A stretch of DNA of 64,000 nucleotides, taken from positions 62,460,754-62,524,753 of the forward strand of contig NC_087065.1 of assembly GCF_963678635.1 (NCBI RefSeq). Direction: 5' to 3'. The notes below the pieces were generated by a model, which did not search any database, was not told where the DNA came from, and was given only the letters and a program-made list of their open reading frames with translations. Shown here in pieces: positions 25,141 to 36,828 of the stretch. The stretch's first letter is position 1. Every line of letters starts with the position of its first letter. Both the position numbers and the translations under genes were made by a program. This DNA comes from Symsagittifera roscoffensis. Lineage: Eukaryota > Xenacoelomorpha > Acoela > Convolutidae.

Positions 25141-26770
25141 TTTAAACACCTAATTTTGGTAAATCCTAATTATTAGGAAAACTGAAAAGAATTAAGAAAA
25201 ATGATACGTGGCTGAAGTTCTCAAACCGACTAGACCTTACTGAAAGTTATTGTATTAATATATATTTAAATTATTTCATCAAATATAAAATAGCATTTTC
25301 TAGTCTTCATTTATACAAAAGTTTTATTTTGAAGTTTTTCGAGAACTATTGAAAAAAATGCAATTCGACAGATATATCAGAAACTAACGTCAGTCCACTA
25401 AATATATTTTTGGTAATATAGTGTGTGTATGCAAAACTGGACTACAAAAATACATAGTTTTAGATATATGATTTATTAACGCAAACATTATATATCTTTT
25501 TCATTATAGTGTAATAGTTCCAGAAGTGGCTGGTTTTGATAATGTGCAACAATAAAAGACAAGTTAGAACTAGTTTTTTTCTCATTTTGGCTCGCCTTAT
25601 TTGGACGTCATGAAAAATTAAGCACAAGATCAATTATGAGTGTGATTCAAAAATCGCAAGACATAAACTCACCGAAAGATGCTGAAAAGAAAATTCGTGA
25701 GATAGAAAGTTGTTTTATGTTCAGCTCATTTAATATCTTTTTTTGTAATTAACATAAATTTCTTTTAATGAAATCATGCAGAGAAGTAAGCAAAACGCCT
25801 CTCCGGGGCAATGAAGGGAGGAAATCAAATTTCTACATTAATCGGCATTAAAATTAATTAGTACATATCTATCGCACATTTAAGTCTGTGATGTAAATTG
25901 ATGAAGTATCGGAAAAAGTAAATATTTCAGGGATGTAATTTGATAATTTCTGATGGATGCTTTAGTTTCCATAGAAACTGTAATAGATCTAATTAGATAA
26001 GATTTATCATCATAGCTTACGTTTATTTCTGACGCGATAGCTTTGACATTAAAAAGCGCGCCATTAAAACGGTAATTTTTCTGAAGTTCAAAGAGAAACC
26101 GAGGCAATTAAATAAACTTTTCCATTAATGTATCTTTTAAATACAATTTAGATTGAAAAATGTGTTTCCAAGCTCAAGTAAAATTATTAAGAGCAAAATT
26201 GCGTCTCCAATGGCAACCAAAAATAACGAATGAAATTTAATTATTTATAAAGGGAGCTCTAAAAATATTTATCATTCATCTTCCCGCGCACAATAAAATA
26301 AATATGGTTGAATTTTTGAGCGATTTTCAAAAGATGCGCACTTGTAACATGTTAAGATAGTAGCACAATAAGTGCGCTGCAAGACATCGTCGCGTTTTTG
26401 CACTTGTTTCATGACATATTTCTTACTACCGGGACTCGTCATGTAACATTTGCTATAAGACCAAAATAGATTAAAAAAATAAACTAAATTAAGAAATTTT
26501 TTCGGCCATAATAGTAAGTATTAACTTTGCACAAATCAATCTATTGAGAAGATCAGGTGGTTCCGCAAAAAGTGTGTTCGAGTTTTTTCCCGCTTTTGGC
26601 CCCTCATACCTCAGACTATTAGGCTACAGGAATCAAGGAATGAAAATGTCGGAAAACTAGCTATGCAGACAAAACGGAACCGGATGTCTGTCAGACTAGC
26701 GGAAACGTCAGAGAACCGTGAATGAGTCTTGCGGAAACATGGGAGAACATCCTGAAAAACAAAGTCATAA
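25141..26770. other. Non-repetitive AT-rich DNA
   Basis: No repeat copies seen elsewhere in the window and no splice-bounded open frame. The minus-strand open frame at 25880-26107 has no recognisable domain and is probably chance. Confidence 0.35.
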
Positions 26771-26773
26771 ATT

Positions 26774-27849
26774 AACAAGACTGCTCGTATCAGAGCGAAG
26801 CCCTGAAAGTTCCCACTGCCTTTTAAGGTTTATGGAGCAGTGATAACATTGAAAAATTCAATGAAATAAAACAAAATGAAAATTTTTTTTTCTAAAATTT
26901 GAAATTTTTTATGAAAATCATCCCCCCACACGCCATTTAAAGTACAAAAAGATAGATTTCGCTCCTTGTAACAAACCAATTATGTCAAATAAGCTTCTTT
27001 TTACCAATTTGGAACGATTTCTAAGACGGATTAACTCTCCGCTTACGCGTTATTAGCTCGAAATATATCGCGCGTTAATTGTCCCAAATTGGCCAAAATG
27101 GCAATATTTAAACGAAAAATGATCACAGGTGAAATATCTTTTCAAATTTGAGCTCAGGACAACAATACCTTTCGAATGATATTAAAAAATTTCGTCAAAA
27201 ATAGCTAGTTAAAAAGTCAAAATATTTCTGAAGAAAAAAAACCCACCCCGAGCACAAATATTCCGTTACTTTCGTACCGAAAGTCGGAACAATTACCCTC
27301 ATTTTTCATTAGCAACTTATAATTGTTCCAACTTTCGATACGAAAGTAACGGAATATTTGTGCTCGGGGTGGGTTTTTTTTCTTCAGACAAATTTCGACT
27401 TTTTAACTAGCCATTTTTGACGGAACTTTTTTATATCATTAAAAAGGTATTGTTGTCTTGAGCTTAAATTTGAAAAGATATTTCACCTGTGATCATTTTT
27501 CGTAAAGTGATGAGGGTTTAAAGATTGCCATTTTGACCAATTTGGGACAATTAACGCGCGATTATAATTCGCGCTAATAACGCGGATTATAATTCGCGCT
27601 ATTAACGCGTAAGCGAAGATTTAATCCGTCTTATAAATCGTTCCAAATTGGTTGAACGAAGCTTATTTGCCATAATTGATTTGTTACAAGCAACGAAATC
27701 TCTCTTTTTGTACTTTATAATTTATTTATACTTTGTATTTTCATTTTATTTTATTTCATTTAATTTTTTTATGCTATTACTGCTGCTCCATAAACCCTAA
27801 AAGGCAGTCGGAACATTCAGGGCTTCGCCCTGATACGAGCAGTCTTGTT
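26774..27849. mobile_element. Long foldback (inverted-repeat) element, 1.07 kb
   Basis: Almost the whole element is one inverted repeat. The left arm runs from aacaagactgctcgtatcag to gaaagtcggaacaatt near 27300; the right arm is its reverse complement from 27330 to ctgatacgagcagtcttgtt. The middle is about 30 bases. The arms carry the same landmarks in mirror order (ccccccacacgcc, aagacggatta, cgcgcgttaattgtccc, cacaggtgaaatat, acccaccccgagcac). No coding sequence and no clear target duplication, so it is non-autonomous. Confidence 0.9.
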
Positions 27850-28505
27850 TAGCTTTACGGTTGCTGATAAAAAACGTTCCAGTCTTTTTGCGCTTTGGTT
27901 TTCATGAAATCATGAAATGAAAAAAAAAAACAAGCTAATTTTTTATAATTTAATCTGTTATTACGAAACAAAAGATGTTTTGCACAAAAAACAAAACATG
28001 TTTGACTATTTTGCTCACTTTTTTCAATCGGGATTTGAACTTCATAACAAATTGGAAAAAATCTAATCTAGGGTCAACCATGTCCCCATTTTCAGAACAA
28101 ACTTCGCAAATTCTGTTGACACAGATTAATTTCGATGACACCCAACCCAATTTAGTTTGTATGTTTGTGTTTTTAAGTATTATTTATCTCTCTATTTAAT
28201 TTTTTCACTACAAAGTTTTTGCATTTAACTAATTTTGCAAACTTCGCTTACAGTTGACTAAAAAAATAACAATAACTTTTTTTGTCCGGAAAATTTGCCA
28301 GTTATAATAATTTTTTCGCTGAAATCATTGCGGTTGAAGCATTGTGTACTACTCACACAGCCACATCCTTTTTAAAGTAGTATAATGAATTTTAGTTTTG
28401 ATAACAAGTTTATTTTTGATTCGATTTTTTAGTGGTTTTTATTGTTTCTTCTCCAGAAAAATTCTATTCACCAAACAGCCAGTTTTGAAAGAATTTTAAA
28501 ACAAA
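27850..28505. other. AT-rich spacer between foldback copies
   Basis: Open frames overlap on both strands (27950-28199) with no recognisable domain or splice-site support. I call no gene. Confidence 0.35.
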
Positions 28506-28506
28506 A

Positions 28507-29016
28507 CAAGACTGCTCGTATCAGGACAAAGCCCTGAAAGTTCCGACTGCCTTTTAATGTCTATGGAGCAATAATAAGATGAAAATTTCATTGTATTAAA
28601 AAAATTTAAAAAATTTCTCGAAAAAATTTGAGATTTTATGTAAAAACATCCCTCCACACGTCATATTAAGTACAAAGTGATAAATTTTGCACCTATTAAC
28701 AAATCAATGATGGCATATAAGCTTCCTTGAACCAATTTGGAACGATTTCTTAGACAGATTAAATCTCGCTTACGCGTTAACAGCGCGAAATTTATCGCGC
28801 GTTAATTGTCCCAAATCTTTAAACCCCCATAACTTTACGAAAAATAATCACAGGTGAAATATCTCTTCAAATTTGAGCTCATGACAACAATACCTTTCGA
28901 ATGATTTTTTAAAATTCTATCAAAAATGGCTAGTTAAAAAGTCGAAATTTGTCTGAAGAAAAAAAACCCACCCCAAGCACAAATATTCCGTTACTTTCGT
29001 ATCGAAAGTCGGAACA
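28507..29016 (-). repeat. Foldback arm, solo copy
   Basis: Left-arm orientation: caagactgctcgtatcagg to gaaagtcggaacaa, with every landmark of the 26774 left arm but no mirrored partner. Confidence 0.85.
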
Positions 29017-29020
29017 ACAA

Positions 29021-29455
29021 CACTGCTCGTATCAGGGCGAAGCCCTGAATATTCCGACTGCTTTTGAAGGTTTATGGAGCAGCAGTAATAACATAAAAAC
29101 ATTATATGAAATAAAATAAAATGAAAATTTTTGTTCTAAAATTTGAAATTGTTTATGAAGATCATCCCCCCACACGCCATATAAAGAACAAAAAGATAGT
29201 TTTCGTTCCTTGTAACACATCATTTATGGCAAATAAGCTTCGATCAAACAATTTGGAACAATTTATAAGACGGATTAAATCTCCGCAAAAATAATCACAG
29301 GTGAAATATTTTTTCAAATTTAAGCTCAGGTCAACAATACCTTTTGAATGATATAAAAAAAATGGCTACTTAAAAAGTCGAAATTTGTCTGAAGAAAAAA
29401 ACCCAGCCCGAGCACAAATATTCCGTTACTTTCGTATCGAAAGTCGAAACAATAA
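29021..29455 (-). repeat. Foldback arm, second solo copy in tandem
   Basis: Same orientation as the preceding arm and only a few bases after it: cactgctcgtatcagggcga to gaaagtcgaaacaata. It lacks the cgcgcgttaattgtccc block. Two arms head to tail is unlike the mirrored arrangement at 26774. Confidence 0.85.
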
Positions 29456-30100
29456 TTTAAAAAATATCTGCGATCACTTTTTCAAGAATATGGATGTATG
29501 AAAATTGCCAATATCGTGGATGGGGAACAATTAACGCGCGAGATATATCATTCCTGCTTGAGCGGTAATTCAGTCCTGCTCAAAACACTTTCCAATTTGA
29601 TTTGTTGCAAGTCTTTAGTAACTATCAACACAATGCTTGTTTGATAACTCATCAATTTTCAAGTTTTTTTAGAAAAAAAGATTTTTTTTTATCATAAAGA
29701 GTAGTCAAAATTTTCAGCCCTTTGACCTGATATGAGCAGTCAGTGTTTTTTTACCTTCAAACAAATTTAACCAACTCAAGAAAAACTGATGTTTTTTAAA
29801 TTAAACTTAAACTGATACGACCAAAAAATGTGCAAACTTAAGCTGATGACAACTTTTGATTATCAGAATAATCAGTGCTCACACGAAAAACTTTTAAAAA
29901 GATGATAATATCTTATGTTAGCGGCAAGAAGTATTTATTTGCAGCTAAACTCCATATTATTTTAACTTTCTGAAAAACACAACGATTAATTTAAAATATG
30001 ATCTTAAGAAATTACCCAACTATTATTATCGGCTGGCGAAAGCAATTTGATTGTAATTTAAACAGACTTCTAATTCGAGTGTTCAAACGGATACTTATGA
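29456..30100. other. AT-rich spacer
   Basis: No feature recognised. Confidence 0.3.
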
Positions 30101-31042
30101 AATTATCATCTGTCATGAAAAGAGGGGCTTGAAATGGGAGCACTATGAAGACTGACTGACAGGAATGGTTTAATCGCAGCTACACCCCGTAGCATTACGA
30201 AATGTCCAACTTTTGGATTCCAAACCAAAAAATCAAATAGACGACAGATAGTCTACAAAATATAAACAGTGAATTAGAACACGCCCTAAAAATCCCAGTT
30301 AAGTTGCCAATTGATGATAGATTTTTAATTAATAATAATAAATTAAACTATAATGTTAAGTGTACAGAGAGCTACCCGCATTTAAGAAAAGTGAAAACAA
30401 ATCGCTTATAATGGATTTTTGTGCTCTCAAAATGTTGCAAATATAATCGATTCCCATGTTACGCTCAGACAACAAAATTGGACTAAAAATGGATTTGAAT
30501 CCATTTTTCTCCGCAAAAATTTAATGCATTATAATTCATTTAAATTTAATGGATTATATATTAAGTAAAAAATTACTTTAAAATGGGTTTTTTAATTTTC
30601 TTGTTTCGCTCCGTTTTGAAAAAGCAATAGAAAACATAAAATATTAACAAAAGACGTTCTAAAATCACAATTGATATTTCAGAAAACATATCACAATTGA
30701 TTAAGCGTGAATTATTCTTAGACAGAAACAAAAATTACCATAAGTGAAAAGAATCGATTATATTGGAGTAAAAATGGACTTTGTTGCCTCGAAAAGTAGT
30801 ACCATTATAATCCATTTTTGATTGATTAAAATCGATTTTTTCCCACTTTTGTTAGCAATGACAATGAAACTAAATTATAACCAATTTTTATTCATGGAAC
30901 TCCAATGCGGGTAATTATCAAATTCTAATTTATCACAAAAAGGACTTGAAATGAGAGCACTATAGATGCTCAATGCTCACTTTCGGAATTCTTGCAGCTT
31001 GCAGCTAGTTCCGTAGCATATTAAACAATTCATCCAATAAAA

Positions 31043-31345
31043 TTGACAATTCATAATAGTGACCGTCGCAGTCGCGCCAGCGAGCTGCGAGCTTGCCAAC
31101 AGAGGGTAGGACTCTACACAAAATTTGGATCCAGTTATTGGCGCAAAGCGTCGACGCGCGCTTAGTGCACCCACCGGCGACCATAAACCGAGAAAAAATT
31201 CCAAGTGCAATTTTTATTTTAAGATCTAGCGTTTTGAAAAACTGGCTGATTTTTCTCTGGCTAAATTTTCTGTATATTTTGGCTGAATCGTCTGAAGTTC
31301 AAATTGACTGAGTTGTCTTTGTCCAAACTATCTGTGCTAGGGTTG
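31043..31345. mobile_element. GACAATTCAGCC-type MITE, diverged copy
   Basis: A diverged relative of the MITE at 58624-58989: aatagtgaccg-cgcagt, ctgcgagcttgccaacagag, ggactctac, gcgcaaagcgtcg, ccggcgacc-taaaccgag and gatctagcgtttt occur in the same order. The terminal inverted repeats are largely eroded. Confidence 0.75.
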
Positions 31346-31861
31346 ACAAAAACCTATCGGACAATTTCTTACTACAAAAAAAAGAATACCACGCAGTTTC
31401 ATACAATTTCATGGACTCTATGAAAAGAGCAAATTAAGCGTTTTGTCCATAGTATGAAAATTTATTATAAAAATTTTCTTACCACATTCTGAATTAATAA
31501 TTATTAAAGAAGCTTAATTTCTTTGAAAAAATTTTATGAAAATAGCAAAAGCAGTTTTTTGTCTTATGATTTTGTGCGATAAGCAATTTTTCTATTCTAT
31601 GAATATGTATGACAAGCATGATTTCCATTTTTAAAAGTACAAAAAATTAATGTTTTGAAATTTTGAGTTTCATCTGAAGCACACTGATCAAGTATTTGTT
31701 GTAATAGAAAAAAATCCAGAGTGTAACTGACAGTTAAAACGCAGAAAAACTGCATTTGGTGATATTATCAAAGTAACATAATGTAAATTTTTTCACATAG
31801 AATTATGTACTAAAAACTTAATTTTTTGTATACGGCTAGAAAAATGTTACTTTGCAAACTT

Positions 31862-32260
31862 CTGTGCTTGAGAAAAAAAAGCCTGTTTTTTCATACATTT
31901 TTGTTTATCTTAGAATACAAAAACAAAAAAAATAGCTGCCTTCATAAAAAAACTATTTTTTTTGCTTTTGTTTGCTATGATAAGCATAAATATATTTAAA
32001 AGCAGGCCTTTTTTTCAACAACCGAAACTTTTAAAGTGAAATTTTTGCTGTGCTTTTTTGATTTATCGGGTCAAAAACTCAACCTGAACTACGGTATAGG
32101 CACAAACTGTCAAATTTTGCAAGCAATTTTTTTTTTCGTAAAAGTTATATTTGATTGCAGAAGCAAGTTTGCAATTAAAAAAGTAATAAAAAAAATTTTA
32201 ATTGAAATTCATATTTTTTCTTTTGAAAAACGCATGTCATACCATTTTCAAATATGTGAA
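31862..32260. repeat. Dispersed repeat, copy 2
   Basis: Partner of the repeat at the right edge of the assembly gap. It is intact on its left, so its left flank (about 31660-31861) suggests what may be missing in the gap. Confidence 0.85.
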
Positions 32261-33240
32261 ATTGTATGATAAGCATTGTTTTGTTCAAATTATTTTTTTG
32301 GTGGGAAAGTTGCGTTCATGTAACCAAAACTGCCACCAATTGGTTTTTTTTTGAGTTCTAAGCCAAATTAAGATACTTTTTGAAAAAAATTTTGATTGAA
32401 AAAATACTTTCTATAAAACTTTATGATAAGCGGTTTTTCCACAGACCATAGATGAAATCGTATAATAAGCTTTTTTTGTATGGACGTCAACTCGGGGCGG
32501 TCTTTCAAAATGAAAAACCAAAGCAATGAGACCGAAGCAATGAGACAGAAAACCAATTAGACCTTATCAACTATTCCAGTCAAGTTACCGGCTAACGGAA
32601 GATATGTAATGTAAGTCAGGCTTATGTTTCATTTAAAATGTTGGACCAGATAATTTTCAAATATTCATCTATCACAAAAAATGACTTGAAAGAGAAGCAC
32701 AAGATGCACTCACTGGCAGTCATTGTTTGCTTGCTGCCAGACTCGGAAGCATTTCAAACAGAGCAACGTTACAACGTTACGAATCAAAGAAACGCCAGGT
32801 TGTTCATACAACACAACGAGTAAGGTAGAATAAGAACAAATCAAGGATCCCAGCCAAGTTACCGGTTGACTGAAAAGATTGGATGGTGAACCAAGCAAAA
32901 TTTTATTAAAACTTTTTAAAGAGATAATGAACAGTTCTCATACCACTTAAGCTTGGAAATGGGAGCACTTTGGAGGCTCACTGATAGGAATCGCTTGCGT
33001 TCAGTAAAGCTCCAAAAAAACTATAAACTATAAACATACAATTTTAAGATACCGAACCCAAAAAAGCAAAGCAACATCAGATCGTCTACATAAAACCACG
33101 AGTAAAAAAAATAAGACCCCATCAATTGTCCTAGTCAAGTTACCGATTCATTAAAAATATTTGATCGCTACCAGCTCAAACCGAAAAAGCATAGATAGCA
33201 ACATCAGATCATCGACGTAATACAGTATTTGAGTTAAGAA

Positions 33241-33535
33241 AAAAAATGGTGCATTTTAAATCATGCGTTCTTTTTTATTTTAAGTACTCTAAGTGATAAT
33301 CATCAGTTTACGGACTACAACTCTACAATGGTATATGAGAGAGAAACAATGAATTGATAAAATCGCCAGAGGTAAATCAGAACGCCATTCATCTAGTGTA
33401 AACCTCACACTACCACAAAAAAGGATTACCTTTGCCATATGAAAGATTATTCGGAACATTTTTATTTCACCCAAAACAATATTCACATAAAAAAAGATCC
33501 TTGGATGTATCAGTGAGAAATAGTCATACCCAGTA
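33241..33535. other. AT-rich spacer
   Basis: No feature recognised. Confidence 0.3.
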
Positions 33536-33536
33536 G

Positions 33537-33810
33537 CGGATTTAGGGGGGGCGGGGGGGGCGGACGCCTTTTTCCCTTAGGGATTCGACCCCCTACCGGC
33601 CCAAAGGGTCCCCCTTTTGTACTATTTTGAGATATCCATTTTGAGATATCCATATTTGGCGACGGACCCTAAAAAATTTCTAAAGGCGCCTTTGGCTCCA
33701 ATGTATACTAATTTTGAAGGGGAGCGCGCGCCAAAAAAACGCGATTTTTCGGTCAAATCCCCCCATACCCCCCCCCCCCCCCCCCCTCAAGAAAGTCCCT
33801 GGTCATACCC
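33537..33810. mobile_element. CAGGGGCGGAT-family element, diverged copy
   Basis: Starts cagtagcggatttaggggg and continues with gattcgaccccctaccgg, cccaaagggtccccctttt, tactattttgagatat and tttggctccaatgtatacta, the left half of the array element. A poly-C run (about 33764-33786) follows. The right end is degraded (tccctggtcatacccgcc). Confidence 0.65.
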
Positions 33811-34283
33811 GCCAATATATCAGGAACAAGAAACACGCCATTATATCAAAGTTCCATCAAACTTGTCTTCGTCGGGCAAAATTTAAGTGGCGTCATCTGG
33901 TCCCACAGAAACTTGAACGAGAACTTATTGGTCAGATGCATGGAAAACTAAGACTTCACAGATTAGCATCTAAAAACAAATTGCAATCAATTATTATCCT
34001 ATCATATTAATCATCACGAATAAATCAATTTCATCCCATTGGCCCCGGTTTTTTATCCAGCCTACAAATCAATTTATTAGCTTCTTTCCCGAAACTGGAA
34101 ACTTTGATAGAAATTTTTAATGCTTTCAGCATTTCTAAAGAATATTTGATTTTGCGTTAAAAAAAATACCCAAATAGAATTTTGTTTGTAAATTTGGAGA
34201 CTGAAGCTGCAAAATGAGCCGGTTGCTGTTCAAGATGCACTGAATGGGTCATTAATAAATAATATAATGATAATGATTAATAA
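33811..34283. other. AT-rich spacer
   Basis: No feature recognised. Confidence 0.3.
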
Positions 34284-34848
34284 AAGTTGAAACTCAAAAA
34301 ATTCGAAAATTTTTTTGCAAATGTTTTTTCAATCGCAATTTCAAGTACAAAGTGATACTTTTGTCATTTTGTGACATTATGTAGACAAACTAGCTTGCCT
34401 CAACTCAGTTTCCATGATCACCATAACGTCCATAATGCCCAAACTTGCTATTTTCAAACTCCCTCAGCTTTGAAAGAAACGACCAGAGACGAAGTACCTT
34501 TTCACAGTTAAGCTGGGAGTACCAAACTTTTCCTTTGGTTTTCAAAGTTTATGAGCCCATGAACTTTGACGTTCTGAACTCAACTTTGATGAAGTATTTT
34601 GCATCTAATCGTTTTTTTTCCAAATCTAAGGGAGTCTGAGAATAAAAAAACTTGGCCATTATGGCCGTTATGGTCATTTTGGGACAATCCATGCGTGAAA
34701 TGAGATAAATCAGAAATCAGCCCAAATTGAGTTGAGGCAAGCTAATTTGTCCACTTAACGTTCAAGATGAGAAACGTATCACTTTACACCTGAAATTGCG
34801 TTTGACAGTAGATTTGCGAAATGTTTCATTTTTTTGAGTTTCACCATT
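34284..34848. mobile_element. Hairpin (inverted-repeat) element, about 565 bp
   Basis: The two halves are diverged reverse complements: agttgaaactcaaaaaatt with aatttcatttttttgagttt-like sequence at the other end, aagtacaaagtgatac with gtatcactttacacc, and agcttgcctcaactcagttt with aattgagttgaggcaagct. The loop region is near 34500-34600. No coding sequence; a MITE-like or foldback unit unrelated to the one at 26774. Confidence 0.75.
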
Positions 34849-35518
34849 TATAGTTTCATATTTGATTTCATAAAATAATAGCTAAGACAAAAAAACTTTC
34901 GTGTTCGCTGCAAAATTTGAATTTCACTGGTAAGCGATTTCTTTTTCATGTTAATTTTTTTTCAACTATTGGTAGGGTGACCTGCGGACTTTTTACTCAA
35001 TCCGCCTAAATAACTGTAGATTTTCTTGTTTCATGATTCTTTTTTCAAGTTTCTTTTTTCATGATTGGGTAATCTTTATCCATTTGTCATCAGGTAACTT
35101 TTGCTTATAATTTTTCAGGCGGTGAAACTTCGCTCTGATCAGATTTATAGTTTTCTCGTCAAGTTCAGTAGGAGGGTTCAGATAAAAATATCTCACGAAA
35201 TTTCTTAAATCTGGGCTTTGTTTTAATGTGCATCAATAATATTTCAAAATTAATATAAAATTTTTCATGGAAGACACCAAAAGTAGCATGCATCATTTCA
35301 TACGAACAGCGGCACTAAACATCATTCCATAGACACCGTACACTATAAATGGTGGTTTTATAAAAAATTTACACGTTAACACTTATGGCGCTAAACCAAA
35401 AGTAACAAGAAATGAAAAACTGTTTCAGCGTTATTCAAAGCTGGTCTCGAACAGAAAAGTCACGAAACCATTTTTTGGACCATTTAGGGAAATTGTGGCA
35501 CATTAAAATTTCTTTACG
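34849..35518. other. AT-rich DNA with weak exon-like fragments
   Basis: No solid gene. Plus-strand acceptor-like tracts (tttttcag near 35119 and ctgtttcag near 35429) precede short open frames, but no donors or neighbours support them. Confidence 0.3.
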
Positions 35519-35641
35519 TCAGCAATCTTCGGACGCTTTTATGAATGGTGCGACGAATATGTGCTCATTTTCGTCAACGTGGGTAACCCAACACGGGGTT
35601 CGAATAATATGGCTGTTCATTAGATTTAAATCAATGTGCTC
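35519..35641 (-). CDS. Possible orphan terminal exon, Tudor-like fragment
   Basis: After an AAATTTAG acceptor (exon starts at 35641) the minus strand has 40 open codons ending in TGA, including CWVTHVDENEHIFVAPFIK. The V-(T/S)-H-V-x-x-x-x-x-(F/I)-(Y/F)-V pattern resembles the first strands of a Tudor domain, but one short match is weak evidence. It does not join in phase to the gene at 36221-36828, which seems to end with its own poly(A) signal. A plus-strand open frame of 77 codons overlaps it. Treat as a candidate only. Confidence 0.25.
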   Translation of the reverse strand, partial: EHIDLNLMNSHIIRTPCWVTHVDENEHIFVAPFIKASEDC

Positions 35642-36154
35642 CTAAATTTTACTTCCTTGGGTGGATTAAGGCTGACAAAGATCCGTGGACTGAAAAAACA
35701 TTATAGTTTTTGATTTGTTTATTTAATGTTTAATTAAAATTTTAATTATCTAATAAGGCAAAGAAAATCGATTTGATAACAGATGGCTTCCAATCGGGTT
35801 GCTGAACCAATGTCTGCACAAACGACTTGTACGAAATAGTCCAATAAACCTAATCCAATTCCGAAAAAAATAGTCCCATAAAAAACTGTCTCAAAAGTAA
35901 TCCTGAAATCAGTCCAAAAACAGTCTCATTGATCGAAATGATAATAGGTTAAAAAAACTGAAATAAGTTTTATAATAATTAAAATTTTTTGTTTCTAAAC
36001 TAACCGGATTGATTATAAATAGGATAGCAGCAGAAATAAAATTACTTAGATAACAGCAGCGTCCACTCCATAACTGCTATACTCCGCGAAACATAAAAAA
36101 AACACAATTGAAAAAAGTAGCACAATTCAAAAACGATGACGATGCTCAAGAACA

Positions 36155-36160
36155 TTTATT
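36155..36160 (-). promoter_or_regulatory. Poly(A) signal AATAAA
   Basis: Canonical AATAAA on the minus strand, about 60 bases downstream of the TAA at 36221. It supports this as the gene's 3' end. Confidence 0.5.
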
Positions 36161-36220
36161 TTCAATCACTTGGCAACACCCAAGTGGAACAAATTCTCCT
36201 ACAGTCGAAAGAAATTATAC

Positions 36221-36828
36221 TTACCAACATAAGTCTTGGGTGGTTGCTGCTTGACGGATATGCTTAAATAAAACACCGAACAGTGACGGACAATTCATTT
36301 TCTGGTGCTGCGCACCAAGCAGTTGCAATTGATGTGTGCGTACAGAAGAAGAATCCATTGTTATTGTTAAAAATCCTGTTTCTTCCCCAATCCCGCCGGT
36401 AGTTAAAAAACAATAAATCAAAGAAACGCTCAAAGACAGAGCAGCAGTCTCGGATGTTACATCACGGCAGACTATTTTGCAGTCAAGAATGATGTGAACA
36501 GAGAAACAGCTGTACAGTTACCAAGTTACTTTTCTAATCAACCAGTTGTAAATGGAGTTTGTTACTAAAAAAACTCGATATAGAGCAAGCAGAGGCAGCT
36601 TCGCTGACTGGCTCTGAATTACCTCTAGTCCTAAATAAAACTCACGATGAAAAGTAGTTTCTGCTGCACGACTCTGGTCCCCAAGAAAAAAAAACGATCC
36701 TGTCTTCGCCACGTTCTCTGGGCTAGCACTATCAGATGATTGAATCTGCGACGAGGGAGCGCTTTTGAAGATATCCAGCTTCGTTATAGCGTCTTCAAGA
36801 TATAGTATTCGAAGAAATTCAATCGTAA
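36221..36828 (-). CDS. Unrecognised two-exon gene fragment (3' end of a host gene)
   Basis: Two minus-strand exons fit: 36646-36828 (acceptor CTGAG, donor GTGAGT) and 36221-36471 (acceptor CAAAATAG, stop TAA). The donor leaves one codon base and the next exon supplies two, so the frame is kept across a 174-base intron. The first exon reads EFLRILYLEDAITKLDIFKS then a Ser-rich stretch; the second reads VTSETAALSLSVSLIYCF, TGGIGEETGF and QLLGAQHQKMNCPSLFGVLF. About 144 residues are visible and the 5' exons are not identified. AATAAA on the minus strand (36155-36160) lies about 60 bases past the stop. A strong GTAAGTAT overlaps the last codons, so an alternative splice is possible. I do not recognise the family. 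Confidence 0.5.

Larger units (their letters stand above)
30110..33240. repeat. Diverged repeat family, several copies of a ~250-300 base unit
   Basis: The same ordered words recur at about 30110-30330, 30930-31040, 32500-32620, 32640-32880, 32940-33150 and 33160-33230: gggagcact..gaggctcactg, aaccaaaaaa.caaa, cagatcgtctac.taa, and cca.tcaagttaccg. The copies are old (perhaps 60-75 percent alike by eye) and interrupted by a MITE (31043) and another repeat (31862). Confidence 0.55.

Noticed and set aside
35119-35210. Possible plus-strand exon after TTTTTCAG
   Set aside because: Short open frame with no donor, no partner exon and no domain.
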